From assembly GCF_900101815.1 (NCBI RefSeq), contig NZ_FNAO01000002.1, positions 310,001 through 374,000 on the forward strand: a stretch of 64,000 nucleotides of DNA. Direction: 5' to 3'. Source of the stretch: Pricia antarctica. GTDB lineage: Bacteria; Bacteroidota; Bacteroidia; Flavobacteriales; Flavobacteriaceae. Under the pieces are notes generated by a model that saw nothing but the letters and a program-made list of their open reading frames with translations, was not told where the DNA came from and made no database searches. Both the position numbers and the translations under genes were made by a program. Positions within the stretch are counted from its first letter, which is position 1; each line of letters begins with the position of its first letter. Shown one piece after another: positions 34,933-42,772 of this stretch.

Positions 34933-35322
34933 TTATAAGTCAATTTGATTTCGTTCGCGATATTTCGGTTGCTTTTTCTCTACATTTTTCTTTTCCAAAA
35001 TCAGAGGTTTCTTTTTCGGTTCGGCTTCTTTGAACAAGGTTTCCATCATCGCAACTGTGGGTTTTGTTTGGCTCTTTTCGATATCCTTTAAAATGGCAAT
35101 AACACCGTTTATCCGTTTCTTGATCAGTTTTTCCAAGGTCTGCATGTGTGGCCCCATCGACTCGTTGGGCGAAATACCGTTGTCCTCGAAAAATTCGAGC
35201 ATCAATAGCAAGGTCATCGATTGGGATTTTGATAGCTGACGGCAGTACCGTCTGAATTTCTTGACGACCGAAGTCTTTATACTGACACTCTCGAACCGTT
35301 CTTTTTCATATCCTCTATCCAT
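34933..35322 (-). CDS. mobA: MobA/BfmA-type mobilisation protein
   Basis: A 129-residue protein with an N-terminal ribbon-helix-helix-like segment (V-S-I-K-T-S-V-V-K-K-F-R-R-Y-C-R-Q-L-S-K-S-Q-S split around residue 20) and a long Lys-rich C-terminus. It matches BfmA/BtgA accessory proteins that bind oriT beside the relaxase. It is the first gene of the mob operon, and the stem-loop region lies just upstream. Confidence 0.85.
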   Translation of the reverse strand: MDRGYEKERFESVSIKTSVVKKFRRYCRQLSKSQSMTLLLMLEFFEDNGISPNESMGPHMQTLEKLIKKRINGVIAILKDIEKSQTKPTVAMMETLFKEAEPKKKPLILEKKNVEKKQPKYRERNQIDL

Positions 35323-35460
35323 TTTTTCGTGAAAAATTTGCTGGTTTTGTTGGGCTGCGACGGTTTTTCCGTGAAAAACATTGACAATTCCATTCTTTGC
35401 GAAGAACTGTAAACACCCAACTAACTAATTTTCAATGGTTTGAAAACGAAAAGGAATGCC

Positions 35461-35548
35461 CAACACCGCGCAGCGTGTTGTCCTCTTGCTATTCTTTTCG
35501 TCCCGCCCGGCGGGACAAAAATTTCTACCATTACTGAAAAAGTAATGG
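35461..35548. other. Candidate origin of transfer (three stem-loops)
   Basis: Three inverted repeats stand in a row in the gene-free 35.32-35.74 kb stretch upstream of mobA: CAACAC/GTGTTG (35461-35466, 35475-35480), GTCCCGCC/GGCGGGAC (35500-35507, 35509-35516) and CCATTACT/AGTAATGG (35528-35535, 35541-35548). Position 5' of mobA-mobB and this architecture are typical of oriT. The nick site cannot be placed. Confidence 0.6.
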
Positions 35549-35671
35549 CGTTTTCTTCACCGAAAAAACGAACTGGATTTTTTAAGAAGTAATAAGTTCA
35601 AATACCGATTTATCTACAACAAAGTTTCAAGATTGTTGCAGATAGTTGAATTTTGAAACGGATAAAAAAAA

Positions 35672-35695
35672 GAACCCTTGAAATTTCAAGGGTTC
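35672..35695 (-). terminator. Rho-independent terminator
   Basis: A perfect 24-nt palindrome with arms GAACCCTTGAAA and TTTCAAGGGTTC. On the minus strand it is followed by a T-run (A-run at 35664-35671 on the plus strand), so it ends transcription of the 35742-36469 genes. Confidence 0.85.
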
Positions 35696-35741
35696 GATAA
35701 CAGCTAAAACCACCTTTCGAACATTTACCTAAATCCGGATT

Positions 35742-36014
35742 CTATTCTTTCTCAGGCTCCTTACTCAAATGTTTAGTAGAAATCCAAATTACGGAAACTT
35801 CATCTAGAACAATATTTTCATAGGGTCTTGGGTTCTCGTCGATATCCGAATATAAAAGCACTAAAGCATACTTTTCGAATGTTGTCAAGATTCTTCCGGA
35901 AGAATACAAATGCCAATCCCAAATATCCATTTCGCCATCCTCGTTAATTATCCTACCTGTGTAGCCCCCATCGTAATAGGAAACCAGATCTCCTTTTTTT
36001 AGTATGTTTTCCAT
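35742..36014 (-). CDS. Hypothetical protein (90 aa)
   Basis: Unrecognised soluble protein. It starts M-E-N-I-L-K-K-G-D-L-V-S-Y-Y and contains G-Y-T-G-R-I-I-N-E-D-G-E and two W-x-W/W-I-S patches, with a beta-rich SH3-like look. No helix for membrane insertion. It lies 5 bp after the JAB-domain gene and before a strong terminator, so it is in the same transcript. Function unknown. Confidence 0.75.
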   Translation of the reverse strand: MENILKKGDLVSYYDGGYTGRIINEDGEMDIWDWHLYSSGRILTTFEKYALVLLYSDIDENPRPYENIVLDEVSVIWISTKHLSKEPEKE

Positions 36015-36019
36015 AATTT

Positions 36020-36469
36020 CTAAAGTATACCGTTATCGCCAAAACTGTAGTAATCTCCGTTCGGCATGATTAAGAGATGATCAAGTACGATTATGTCGAA
36101 CATTTCGGCCGCTTTCTTAATCCTTCGGGTAACTTTCAGATCACTTATACTAGCCTTCATAGTGCCCGATGGGTGGTTATGGGCCAATATTATAGCAACC
36201 GATAGGCTTTTAAGAATGACGGCGAACAGTATTCTCAAATCTACCGTAACGGCTGTTAGACCACCGGTCGACATTTGGTAAATTCCCTTTACCTTATTTC
36301 CATTATTGAACAGTATCACCTTAAAGGTTTCGTGCATTCCTATCGTGCTTTTATCCCATGTTCGATAAAGGAGTTCGGCTACTTTATTCGAGCTGTTGAC
36401 TGGTTCCGAATCAAAAAACCCCAATTTTTCGCAATAGCTTATCTTAATTTCGTTAACTTCGTTTTTCAT
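36020..36469 (-). CDS. RadC-like JAB/MPN domain protein
   Basis: A 149-residue single-domain protein. The metalloprotease-type motif is complete: E47, H97-N-H99-P-S-G and D110. It has no N-terminal helix-hairpin-helix of full RadC (about 225 aa). Such short JAB proteins are common in the leading region of mobile elements. Their function (deubiquitinase-like, DNA repair or anti-defence) is unsettled. It lies between ssb and the 90-aa hypothetical gene. Confidence 0.85.
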   Translation of the reverse strand: MKNEVNEIKISYCEKLGFFDSEPVNSSNKVAELLYRTWDKSTIGMHETFKVILFNNGNKVKGIYQMSTGGLTAVTVDLRILFAVILKSLSVAIILAHNHPSGTMKASISDLKVTRRIKKAAEMFDIIVLDHLLIMPNGDYYSFGDNGIL

Positions 36470-36542
36470 TGTTTTACTTTTAAAGGTTAATGATGAAAAA
36501 GAGGGCGAAACTTTCGACAGGTGCGCCCTCTTTCTTTTAAAT

Positions 36543-36899
36543 TTACTCGGCAGCAGTATTGCCGTTCTTAGTTCCCAACAAAAGAATTTCGTTGGCTTCG
36601 ATTTCGGTAACGTAGCGTTTTACGCCGTCCTTGTCCTCGTAGCTACGGGTTTTAAGTTTCCCCGTAACACCGACTTCCTTGCCCTTTACGACATAGTTTT
36701 CGATGATATCGGCAGTCTTTCCCCAAGCTACGACGGTATGCCACTCCGTACTTTGCTCTTTTTCGCCTTTTTTATTCTTGTAATACTCATTGGTGGCGAG
36801 TGAAAAACGGGCTACTTTTTTACCGCTTTCGAGATTAGTAATGGTTGGCTCTTGGCCAACGTTTCCGATCAACTGTACATGATTTCTGATAGTACTCAT
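36543..36899 (-). CDS. ssb: Single-stranded DNA-binding protein
   Basis: A 118-residue OB-fold protein (V-Q-L-I-G-N-V-G, A-R-F-S-L-A-T-N-E-Y-Y, W-H-T-V-V-A-W-G, T-G-K-L-K-T-R-S-Y). The acidic C-terminal tip of chromosomal SSB (D-D-I-P-F) is absent, as is usual for element-borne copies. It would coat transferred single strands after entry. It is 73 bp upstream (5' side) of the RadC-like gene. Confidence 0.93.
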   Translation of the reverse strand: MSTIRNHVQLIGNVGQEPTITNLESGKKVARFSLATNEYYKNKKGEKEQSTEWHTVVAWGKTADIIENYVVKGKEVGVTGKLKTRSYEDKDGVKRYVTEIEANEILLLGTKNGNTAAE

Positions 36900-36909
36900 A
36901 ATAAAATAT

Positions 36910-37224
36910 TTAAGGATTAATTAATAGGCTGCCCGAACCCTTCGAACAGTTTACGTTTATGTTTTTTTTGAGTGATTTACATTTTATATCCAGAGCGTTT
37001 TCCCTTTTTTGTTTTTTTAACTTTAGTCCCGCTTCCTTTTTGATGTTTTCGTAAGATTTCATAAGATTCGTTTTAGATTTACTTCCCATAGAGCCGTCGC
37101 TGTTACCTTTTTTTGTTGCTTGATGCGATACAATATCCGGGCTTGGTAAGGCGTATAAAAAGTGGAGCGCAGCGCAACGGTTTATGCCGCCGTCCAAGAA
37201 CGGATGTTGTTTTTTTGCTGTCAA
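36910..37224 (-). CDS. Possible small basic protein (104 aa) in structured region
   Basis: The frame encodes a Lys/Ser-rich protein with no domain I recognise; its N-terminal part (residues 1-35) overlaps GC-rich, hairpin-forming DNA. It may be a real basic nucleic-acid-binding protein or a chance frame over a structured RNA/DNA element. It lies 10 bp upstream of ssb on the same strand, which slightly favours coding. Confidence 0.35.
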   Translation of the reverse strand: MTAKKQHPFLDGGINRCAALHFLYALPSPDIVSHQATKKGNSDGSMGSKSKTNLMKSYENIKKEAGLKLKKQKRENALDIKCKSLKKNINVNCSKGSGSLLINP

Positions 37225-37606
37225 AAAAGGGTATTTGTGGCGGTTCGGGAAGTCGGTCTAAATGGCATTTGTGAAGTACGGAACCATCGGAAGCGGGACT
37301 AAACGCAAAGATGCAATTCAGTTCAAGCGGACTCGGTTCACGGTTTTGGCTTGGGAATGTAGCGTTCCTTCCCGGCGCAGCGGGAAGGGGTAGCGTTATG
37401 GAAAGTCAAAATTGGGGATTGTGTCCAAGATTTTATAGTGAAGATCTTTGCCCGGAATGGAGCTTTTCGCGGAATGCAGGGGAATGTGCTGAATGGTGTT
37501 GCTCTTGCAGTATTTCCTCAACACTTGAGTATTGAAATTGTGATATTATTTTCTAGGCTGAAGAAAAATCCAGTTTCAGTAGGTACTGGATAAACCTTTA
37601 TTGACG
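37225..37606. other. GC-rich structured gene-poor interval
   Basis: About 380 bp without a convincing gene. It has CCTTCCCG/CGGGAAGG (37367-37374, 37381-37388; 6-nt loop) and is flanked by AGCGTT on both sides of that stem. Base composition differs from neighbouring genes. An RNA gene or a single-strand origin is possible. Confidence 0.4.
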
Positions 37607-38443
37607 TTAAGCCATTGTATAGATTTCATCGAACAGCTTCTTGTCCAGACGCTCCTGTTGTGAAAAACTCTTTTTCAAAACATCGTGCAGTACCGCATTG
37701 AAGGCATTGTAGCCTAACCATAGATTAGGTTTCTCATTGAGCAACAAGGCTTCACAGTTCAATATTTTAAGTACCTCACGGGACTTCTTCGAAGGGTCAC
37801 TGTTCTTATCGCTGCATTCGTAACGGAACAGTTTTGTTCTTTCTAGGATTTCTTTGACAAAAGCCTTTGTGTCAAGTATCTCAACATTTTTCATGGTAGC
37901 GAACTTTTGGACTATGGTATAGAAGTCGTTGTCCAAGAATTTATCGAACAAATTGTTCAATCTCGGCATTATCAGGTCGGTGTTGTTCTTGCTGTGCTTG
38001 ATTGAAAATTCCACTTCCGTATTGGCGACGTGCAATCCATTGGAACAAATCTTTCTATAAAATCCAAAGTGTCCAGAAGTTTTCTCGCTTCCGTCATACG
38101 AATTCTTAAAGCGTAGCATCGGGAGAATCAGATCCTTATCATTCTTTACCGAGAACTGGTTTTCATCTTCGATGATGAAGTCGGTAATGAACGACCTATC
38201 ATTTCTGTTAATCGTTCTTTTATGATAAGTTAGGTCTGCACCGGTCAGCATTTCTTCGGCCTTTTTGAAGAAAAGTTCATTCGGTACGTGGCCGTAGCTG
38301 TTCGATACTACGTTGACGATTTTGCCATTTGAAATTATGGCGTTTTCAAGCCCTCTTCTAGAATCCATCTGGGTTAGACTTCTCAAAGACTTCATTTCTG
38401 ATGGAACGAAGATTTCATCCTGTTGTAAATTTGATAAATACAT
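37607..38443 (-). CDS. DUF932 protein
   Basis: A 278-residue protein with DUF932 features: I-I-S-N-G-K-I-V-N-V-V-S-N-S-Y-G-H-V-P-N near the N-terminus, F-G-F-Y-R-K-I-C-S-N-G-L-H-V centrally, and W-L-G-Y-N-A-F-N-A-V-L-H-D near the C-terminus. DUF932 genes are frequent on plasmids and ICEs, next to ssb and radC-like genes. No enzymatic motif is clear. Its place as the first leading-region gene next to the attachment end suggests early expression after transfer. Confidence 0.8.
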   Translation of the reverse strand: MYLSNLQQDEIFVPSEMKSLRSLTQMDSRRGLENAIISNGKIVNVVSNSYGHVPNELFFKKAEEMLTGADLTYHKRTINRNDRSFITDFIIEDENQFSVKNDKDLILPMLRFKNSYDGSEKTSGHFGFYRKICSNGLHVANTEVEFSIKHSKNNTDLIMPRLNNLFDKFLDNDFYTIVQKFATMKNVEILDTKAFVKEILERTKLFRYECSDKNSDPSKKSREVLKILNCEALLLNEKPNLWLGYNAFNAVLHDVLKKSFSQQERLDKKLFDEIYTMA

Positions 38444-38604
38444 AACATTTGATTTTAGTTAAACAATATTTTGGCTTGTAGGTATAGTTTTACTTCTCGA
38501 TATGCTACTCAAAGTCCAATAAAAGGTAGAATGCAGACGGTTAGAAAAGCAAATGGCTCCAAATAACGTTAAAATTTAGGATTAACAGTTAAAATTTGAA
38601 AATG

Positions 38605-38701
38605 TGTGCGTAAACTGTGCGTTTTCCAAATTATTCGAGGAAATACTCTTAATAATAAGAGCAAAATTTAATTAGAATTGTAGTGTGCGTGAGGTGTGCG
38701 T
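38605..38701 (+). repeat. Paired TGTGCGT direct repeats near attachment tRNA
   Basis: TGTGCGT occurs at 38605-38611, 38616-38622, 38684-38690 and 38695-38701. Each pair has an 11-bp offset (one helical turn) and the pairs are 79 bp apart. The array lies 50-150 bp from the tRNA-Arg gene, as expected for integrase/excisionase arm sites. Confidence 0.6.
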
Positions 38702-38712
38702 TGAAACAAAAT

Positions 38713-38744
38713 AAAAAGGGGCAACCTCTCGGAACCCCCTTTTT
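38713..38744 (-). terminator. Terminator of tRNA-Arg
   Basis: AAAAAGGGG (38713-38721) pairs with CCCCTTTTT (38736-38744). The hairpin starts 6 bp past the tRNA 3' end and is followed by T-rich sequence on the minus strand. Confidence 0.75.
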
Positions 38745-38749
38745 TATTG

Positions 38750-38823
<74 letters not shown>

Positions 38824-38852
38824 GTTGTGTTTTTCATTATTTCAAATCGTCC

Positions 38853-38893
<41 letters not shown>

Positions 38894-39309
38894 TGATGGT
38901 ATTTGTTGCTTTGCAGCTAACTCCGTTTTATGTTCATTTATCTGCGACCTGATAAATTCAGTTTTTGAATTTCAACAGGGTTGTCGATTCCAACCGACTG
39001 GTATTATAAAACGAAGCGCGAAGTTAAGAAAAATTTTAAACGTATTTGATTGGTTTTTTCTCTTTATAATCTACTGACCTAAGGAAGAACTACATTAATG
39101 GGTGGAACTACTTATCCATCTTTAATTCGATTATGACACTTTTTAGGCTAAAAAAGTACCGCTATTTTGTAAAAAAGAGGTGTTATCCCCCAATTATATA
39201 TTCTAATTTCGTAAAAATATGTTAAATACACTTACTCATCTTTATAGTGTCGTGCATATATTCCTATAGAAATCGAAGAATTTTACCAAATAAAAAATTA
39301 TCATAAACC
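38894..39309. other. AT-rich intergenic region after tRNA fragment
   Basis: A 415-bp stretch without a supported gene. The only open frames are short and continue spurious translation of the tRNA. It should hold the tRNA-Arg promoter (minus strand) and that of the 39310 gene (plus strand); no clear consensus box could be fixed. Confidence 0.5.
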
Positions 39310-42300
39310 ATGAGTATGGGCATCTTTAAAACATCGGCTTTGGGACGGATATTTCCACTACTTTTTTTAGTACTTGTCAACTACAGCTGTGACAAGCAGG
39401 AGGATAATACCTTAACGGTAGAAAAAGGATCCCATATCGTTCTGGTCGGAAATAATTTGGGGTCGCGGATGATGAACTTTGGGCAGTTCGAAACGGAAAT
39501 GCAGCTGCGCTACCCCAACGATTCGTTGTACATACGAAATATGTGTGATGGGGGAAACACGCCCGGTTTTAGGCCACATGCAGCGCGAAAATCGCCTTGG
39601 GCATTTCCCGGTGCGGAAAAATACGAACATGAGTCGGGAGAAGCCATCCATTTTGTTGAAGATGATGGCAATCACCAATCTGGGCCCGTAGGTCATTTTC
39701 CCTCACCGGATGAATGGATTACCAGTTTAAAAGCCGATATCATCATCGCATTTTTTGGATATTCCGAATCTTTTGAAGGTCCTGATGGCCTGGATAACTA
39801 CAAGGAAGAATTGCGGGGCTTTATCAAACATACCCTTAGCCAAAAATATAATGGCTCAACGGTTCCCCAATTGGCACTGGTATCCCCAATTGCCTTCGAG
39901 GACCTTTCGGAAAAGATGGACCTTCCCGATGGAAAAAAGGAAAATGAAAACCTCGCCCTCTATACAGAGGCAATGAAAGAAGTTGCGGAAGAGGAAGGGG
40001 TACTTATTGTCGATGCTTTTGAACCTACCCAAGAATGGTTTAAAACCGAAAGTACCGATCTGACCCAAGATGGGTTCCAATTGACGGACCAAGGTTACCA
40101 AAAGTTTGCCAAGTTACTTGCCGATAGAATTTTTGGGGAAAAGGACAGCGAAGCTGAAGAGAACCGTCAATTGGTTCATAAAGCGGTAAACGAAAAGAAC
40201 TGGTTCTGGCATAACGATTTTAAAATACCTAACGGGGTGCATGCCTACGGGAGGCGTTATGACCCTTTCGGACCGGATAACTATCCCTATGAGATCGAAA
40301 AAATACGTCAAATGACGGCGATTCGCGATACTGCCATTTGGGAAGCCCTGCAGGGCAAAAAGATGGATTTGGCCAAAAGTGATGCGCGGACCAAAAAACT
40401 TCCTGCCGTAGAAACCAATTATAAACCAAGTGAAAAAAACGGCACACCTGAATATTTATACGGACAGGATGCACTGAATCAGATCAAGGCCGCGCCCGGA
40501 TATAAGGTAGAACTTTTTGCTTCCGAAGAAGAGTTTCCCGATCTTGCCAATCCGGTACAGGTTTCATTCGACAACAAAGGGCGCTTATGGGTTGCCGTAA
40601 TGCCCAGTTATCCACATTACAGACCGGGCGATAGCAAGCCGAACGATAAACTTTTAATCCTTGAGGATACCAACGGGGACAACAAAGCGGACAAGCAGAC
40701 CATTTTTGCGGACAGTCTCCATTTGACCATTGGCTTCGAATTTGCACCCGAAGGCGTATTTCTATCGCAGGGTACCAATCTCGTGCTCTTGAAGGATACC
40801 GATGGCGATGATAAGGCCGATGTCAAAGAAATTGTGTTGAGCGGTTTCGATGATCATGATACGCACCATGCGATAAGTGCCTTTACCGCAGACCCGTCCG
40901 GTGCCATTTATATGGGGGAAGGTACATTTCTGCATACCAACGTCGAAACTGCCTATGGTCCGGTTCGCGGCACCAACGGTGGTTTCTACCGCTACAGTCC
41001 CCAGCGCCATTATCTGGAACGCACGGCCCAGCTGGCTATTCCGAACCCTTGGGGTATTGCGTTCGATACATGGGGCCAACCCTTTTTCGAACATACCTCG
41101 GGACCTTCCGCTACCTGGATGATGCCCGGGACCATTTTACCGCGCTACGGCGTGAGCTCACCGATACCGGAGAACCTTATTGAGAAAAAACATCTGGTTC
41201 GCCCGACTTCCGGACTCGAATTCGTGTCGAGCCGGCATTTTCCCGATAAGGCCCAAGGCAATATGCTCATTGCAAATACCATCGGTTTTCTGGGCATCAA
41301 AGAACACTCAATGGTCGACGACCCTAAATCGGCGGGGTATCTTAGTAAACATCAAGAGGATTTGATTACTTCCAGCGACAAGAATTTTCGTCCCGTCGAC
41401 ATGGAGTTCGCTCCGGACGGTTCCTTATATTTTATTGATTGGAGCAACGTACTTATAGGCCACATGCAGCACAACGCCCGTGACCCGCTTCGCGATCATG
41501 TACATGGCAGGGTGTACCGCATTACCTATCCTTCGAGACCCTTGGTAGAACCGGCCAAAATAGTGGATGCCAGTATCGAGGAATTATTGGACAACTTGAA
41601 ACTTCCCGAATACCGGACCAGATACCGAACAAAAAGGGAGTTACGGGCCAGGGATGCTTCCGAGGTGTTGTCAAAATTAAAGACTTGGGTTGCAGACCTT
41701 GATACGAACGACACAAAATATGAACATAACCTATTGGAAGCATTGTGGGTAACCTGGGGCTTGGATAAAGTCGATGAAGGCTTACTTAAACAAGTCTTGG
41801 GCGCCAAAGATTTTAGGGCCCGTGCGGCCGCTGTTGGTGTACTTCGCTATGCAGGCCATCAAATTCCCGATCAAGCTGATCTGCTTATGCAAGCCGCCAA
41901 GGATGACAATCCCCGCGTACGTCTAGAGGCGTTGGTCTCTGCCTCTTGGTTGGGTAAATATGTAGGCATACCCATCATAACCGAAGCAGGCAAAAAAGGC
42001 TTGGACGAATGGATGAAAAAGCCCTACGAATCGGCCATTGCGCACTTAAATGGCCACAGGGCCGGGGAAGCACCCAAAGAAATCATAGACACCGATCTTA
42101 AAGGAAGAGATCTTGAACTTTTGCTCGCCGGCGAAGAAGTATATGATCGCGATGGCTATTGTGCGACGTGCCACCAACCTGATGGGCAAGGTTTGGAAGC
42201 TTCAGGTTTCCCTCCGCTCGCGGGATCAAAATGGGTAACCGGTAGTGAAGATAGACTTATCAAGCTAGTGACCAACGGGGTGATGGGACCGATTGAAGTG

Positions 42301-42519
42301 AACGGAAAAACATATCCGGGCCAGGTACCCATGACCCCATTTGGCAAACTGTTGAACGACGAAGAAACCGCTGCGGTGCTTACCTATGTCAGAAATAGTT
42401 TTGGGAACAAGGCCTCGGCGATTTCCACTGAAAAAGTAAAGCAAGTTCAAGATCAAATCAAGGATAAAACGGGTTTCTATTCGCCAGAGGAGCTTCTTAA
42501 GGAGCATCCCCTTGAATAA
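39310..42519 (+). CDS. SGNH + PVC-type dehydrogenase + cytochrome c lipoprotein
   Basis: A 1069-residue lipoprotein (lipobox V-N-Y-S-C27). Residues about 40-280 form an SGNH-like domain (I-V-L-V-G-N-N-L, later D-G-F-Q-L-T-D-Q-G-Y). Residues 390-740 form a beta-propeller of the PVC-type membrane-bound dehydrogenase (blades with N-P-W-G-I-A-F-D-T-W-G). HEAT-like repeats follow (about 760-900), then a cytochrome c domain with C951-A-T-C954-H955 and a later Met (M-T-P-F-G). It probably oxidises a sugar or alcohol and passes electrons through its haem. It lies 250 bp upstream of the SusC/SusD pair, which could import the substrate. Confidence 0.88.
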   Translation: MSMGIFKTSALGRIFPLLFLVLVNYSCDKQEDNTLTVEKGSHIVLVGNNLGSRMMNFGQFETEMQLRYPNDSLYIRNMCDGGNTPGFRPHAARKSPWAFPGAEKYEHESGEAIHFVEDDGNHQSGPVGHFPSPDEWITSLKADIIIAFFGYSESFEGPDGLDNYKEELRGFIKHTLSQKYNGSTVPQLALVSPIAFEDLSEKMDLPDGKKENENLALYTEAMKEVAEEEGVLIVDAFEPTQEWFKTESTDLTQDGFQLTDQGYQKFAKLLADRIFGEKDSEAEENRQLVHKAVNEKNWFWHNDFKIPNGVHAYGRRYDPFGPDNYPYEIEKIRQMTAIRDTAIWEALQGKKMDLAKSDARTKKLPAVETNYKPSEKNGTPEYLYGQDALNQIKAAPGYKVELFASEEEFPDLANPVQVSFDNKGRLWVAVMPSYPHYRPGDSKPNDKLLILEDTNGDNKADKQTIFADSLHLTIGFEFAPEGVFLSQGTNLVLLKDTDGDDKADVKEIVLSGFDDHDTHHAISAFTADPSGAIYMGEGTFLHTNVETAYGPVRGTNGGFYRYSPQRHYLERTAQLAIPNPWGIAFDTWGQPFFEHTSGPSATWMMPGTILPRYGVSSPIPENLIEKKHLVRPTSGLEFVSSRHFPDKAQGNMLIANTIGFLGIKEHSMVDDPKSAGYLSKHQEDLITSSDKNFRPVDMEFAPDGSLYFIDWSNVLIGHMQHNARDPLRDHVHGRVYRITYPSRPLVEPAKIVDASIEELLDNLKLPEYRTRYRTKRELRARDASEVLSKLKTWVADLDTNDTKYEHNLLEALWVTWGLDKVDEGLLKQVLGAKDFRARAAAVGVLRYAGHQIPDQADLLMQAAKDDNPRVRLEALVSASWLGKYVGIPIITEAGKKGLDEWMKKPYESAIAHLNGHRAGEAPKEIIDTDLKGRDLELLLAGEEVYDRDGYCATCHQPDGQGLEASGFPPLAGSKWVTGSEDRLIKLVTNGVMGPIEVNGKTYPGQVPMTPFGKLLNDEETAAVLTYVRNSFGNKASAISTEKVKQVQDQIKDKTGFYSPEELLKEHPLE

Positions 42520-42717
42520 ATCCGAAAAAACGCAATAACCGGTAGATCGCTTTAGGCTCCAATCGGAAAATTCAAGCTTTTTTGACCGGAGATTGTTAGA
42601 AAATATTTTAATAAGCAGAGGAAATAAGCAGTACAGGATTACGAAATTCCTAAAAGCAATGACAAAAAAATATTACTATTTGAAATTTTAGAGGTGGATT
42701 TACAACAAGTACAAATT

Positions 42718-42725
42718 TACCTTTG
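42718..42725 (+). promoter_or_regulatory. Candidate -7 box of susC
   Basis: TACCTTTG matches the Bacteroidetes TAnnTTTG element and lies 48 bp before the susC start. No good -33 TTG box at the expected spacing, so moderate confidence only. Confidence 0.35.
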
Positions 42726-42772
42726 GTTTAGATTTTAATTGAACACTATACTAACCCCAATCACAACGCTAC

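Noticed and set aside
37311-37535. 74-aa plus-strand frame rich in Ser, Gly and Cys
   Set aside because: It runs over a GC-rich hairpin region, has no domain and opposes the surrounding genes.
38600-38705. CRISPR-like repeat array (TGTGCGT copies)
   Set aside because: Repeats are only 7 nt, in two pairs with different spacing; they fit protein-binding sites.
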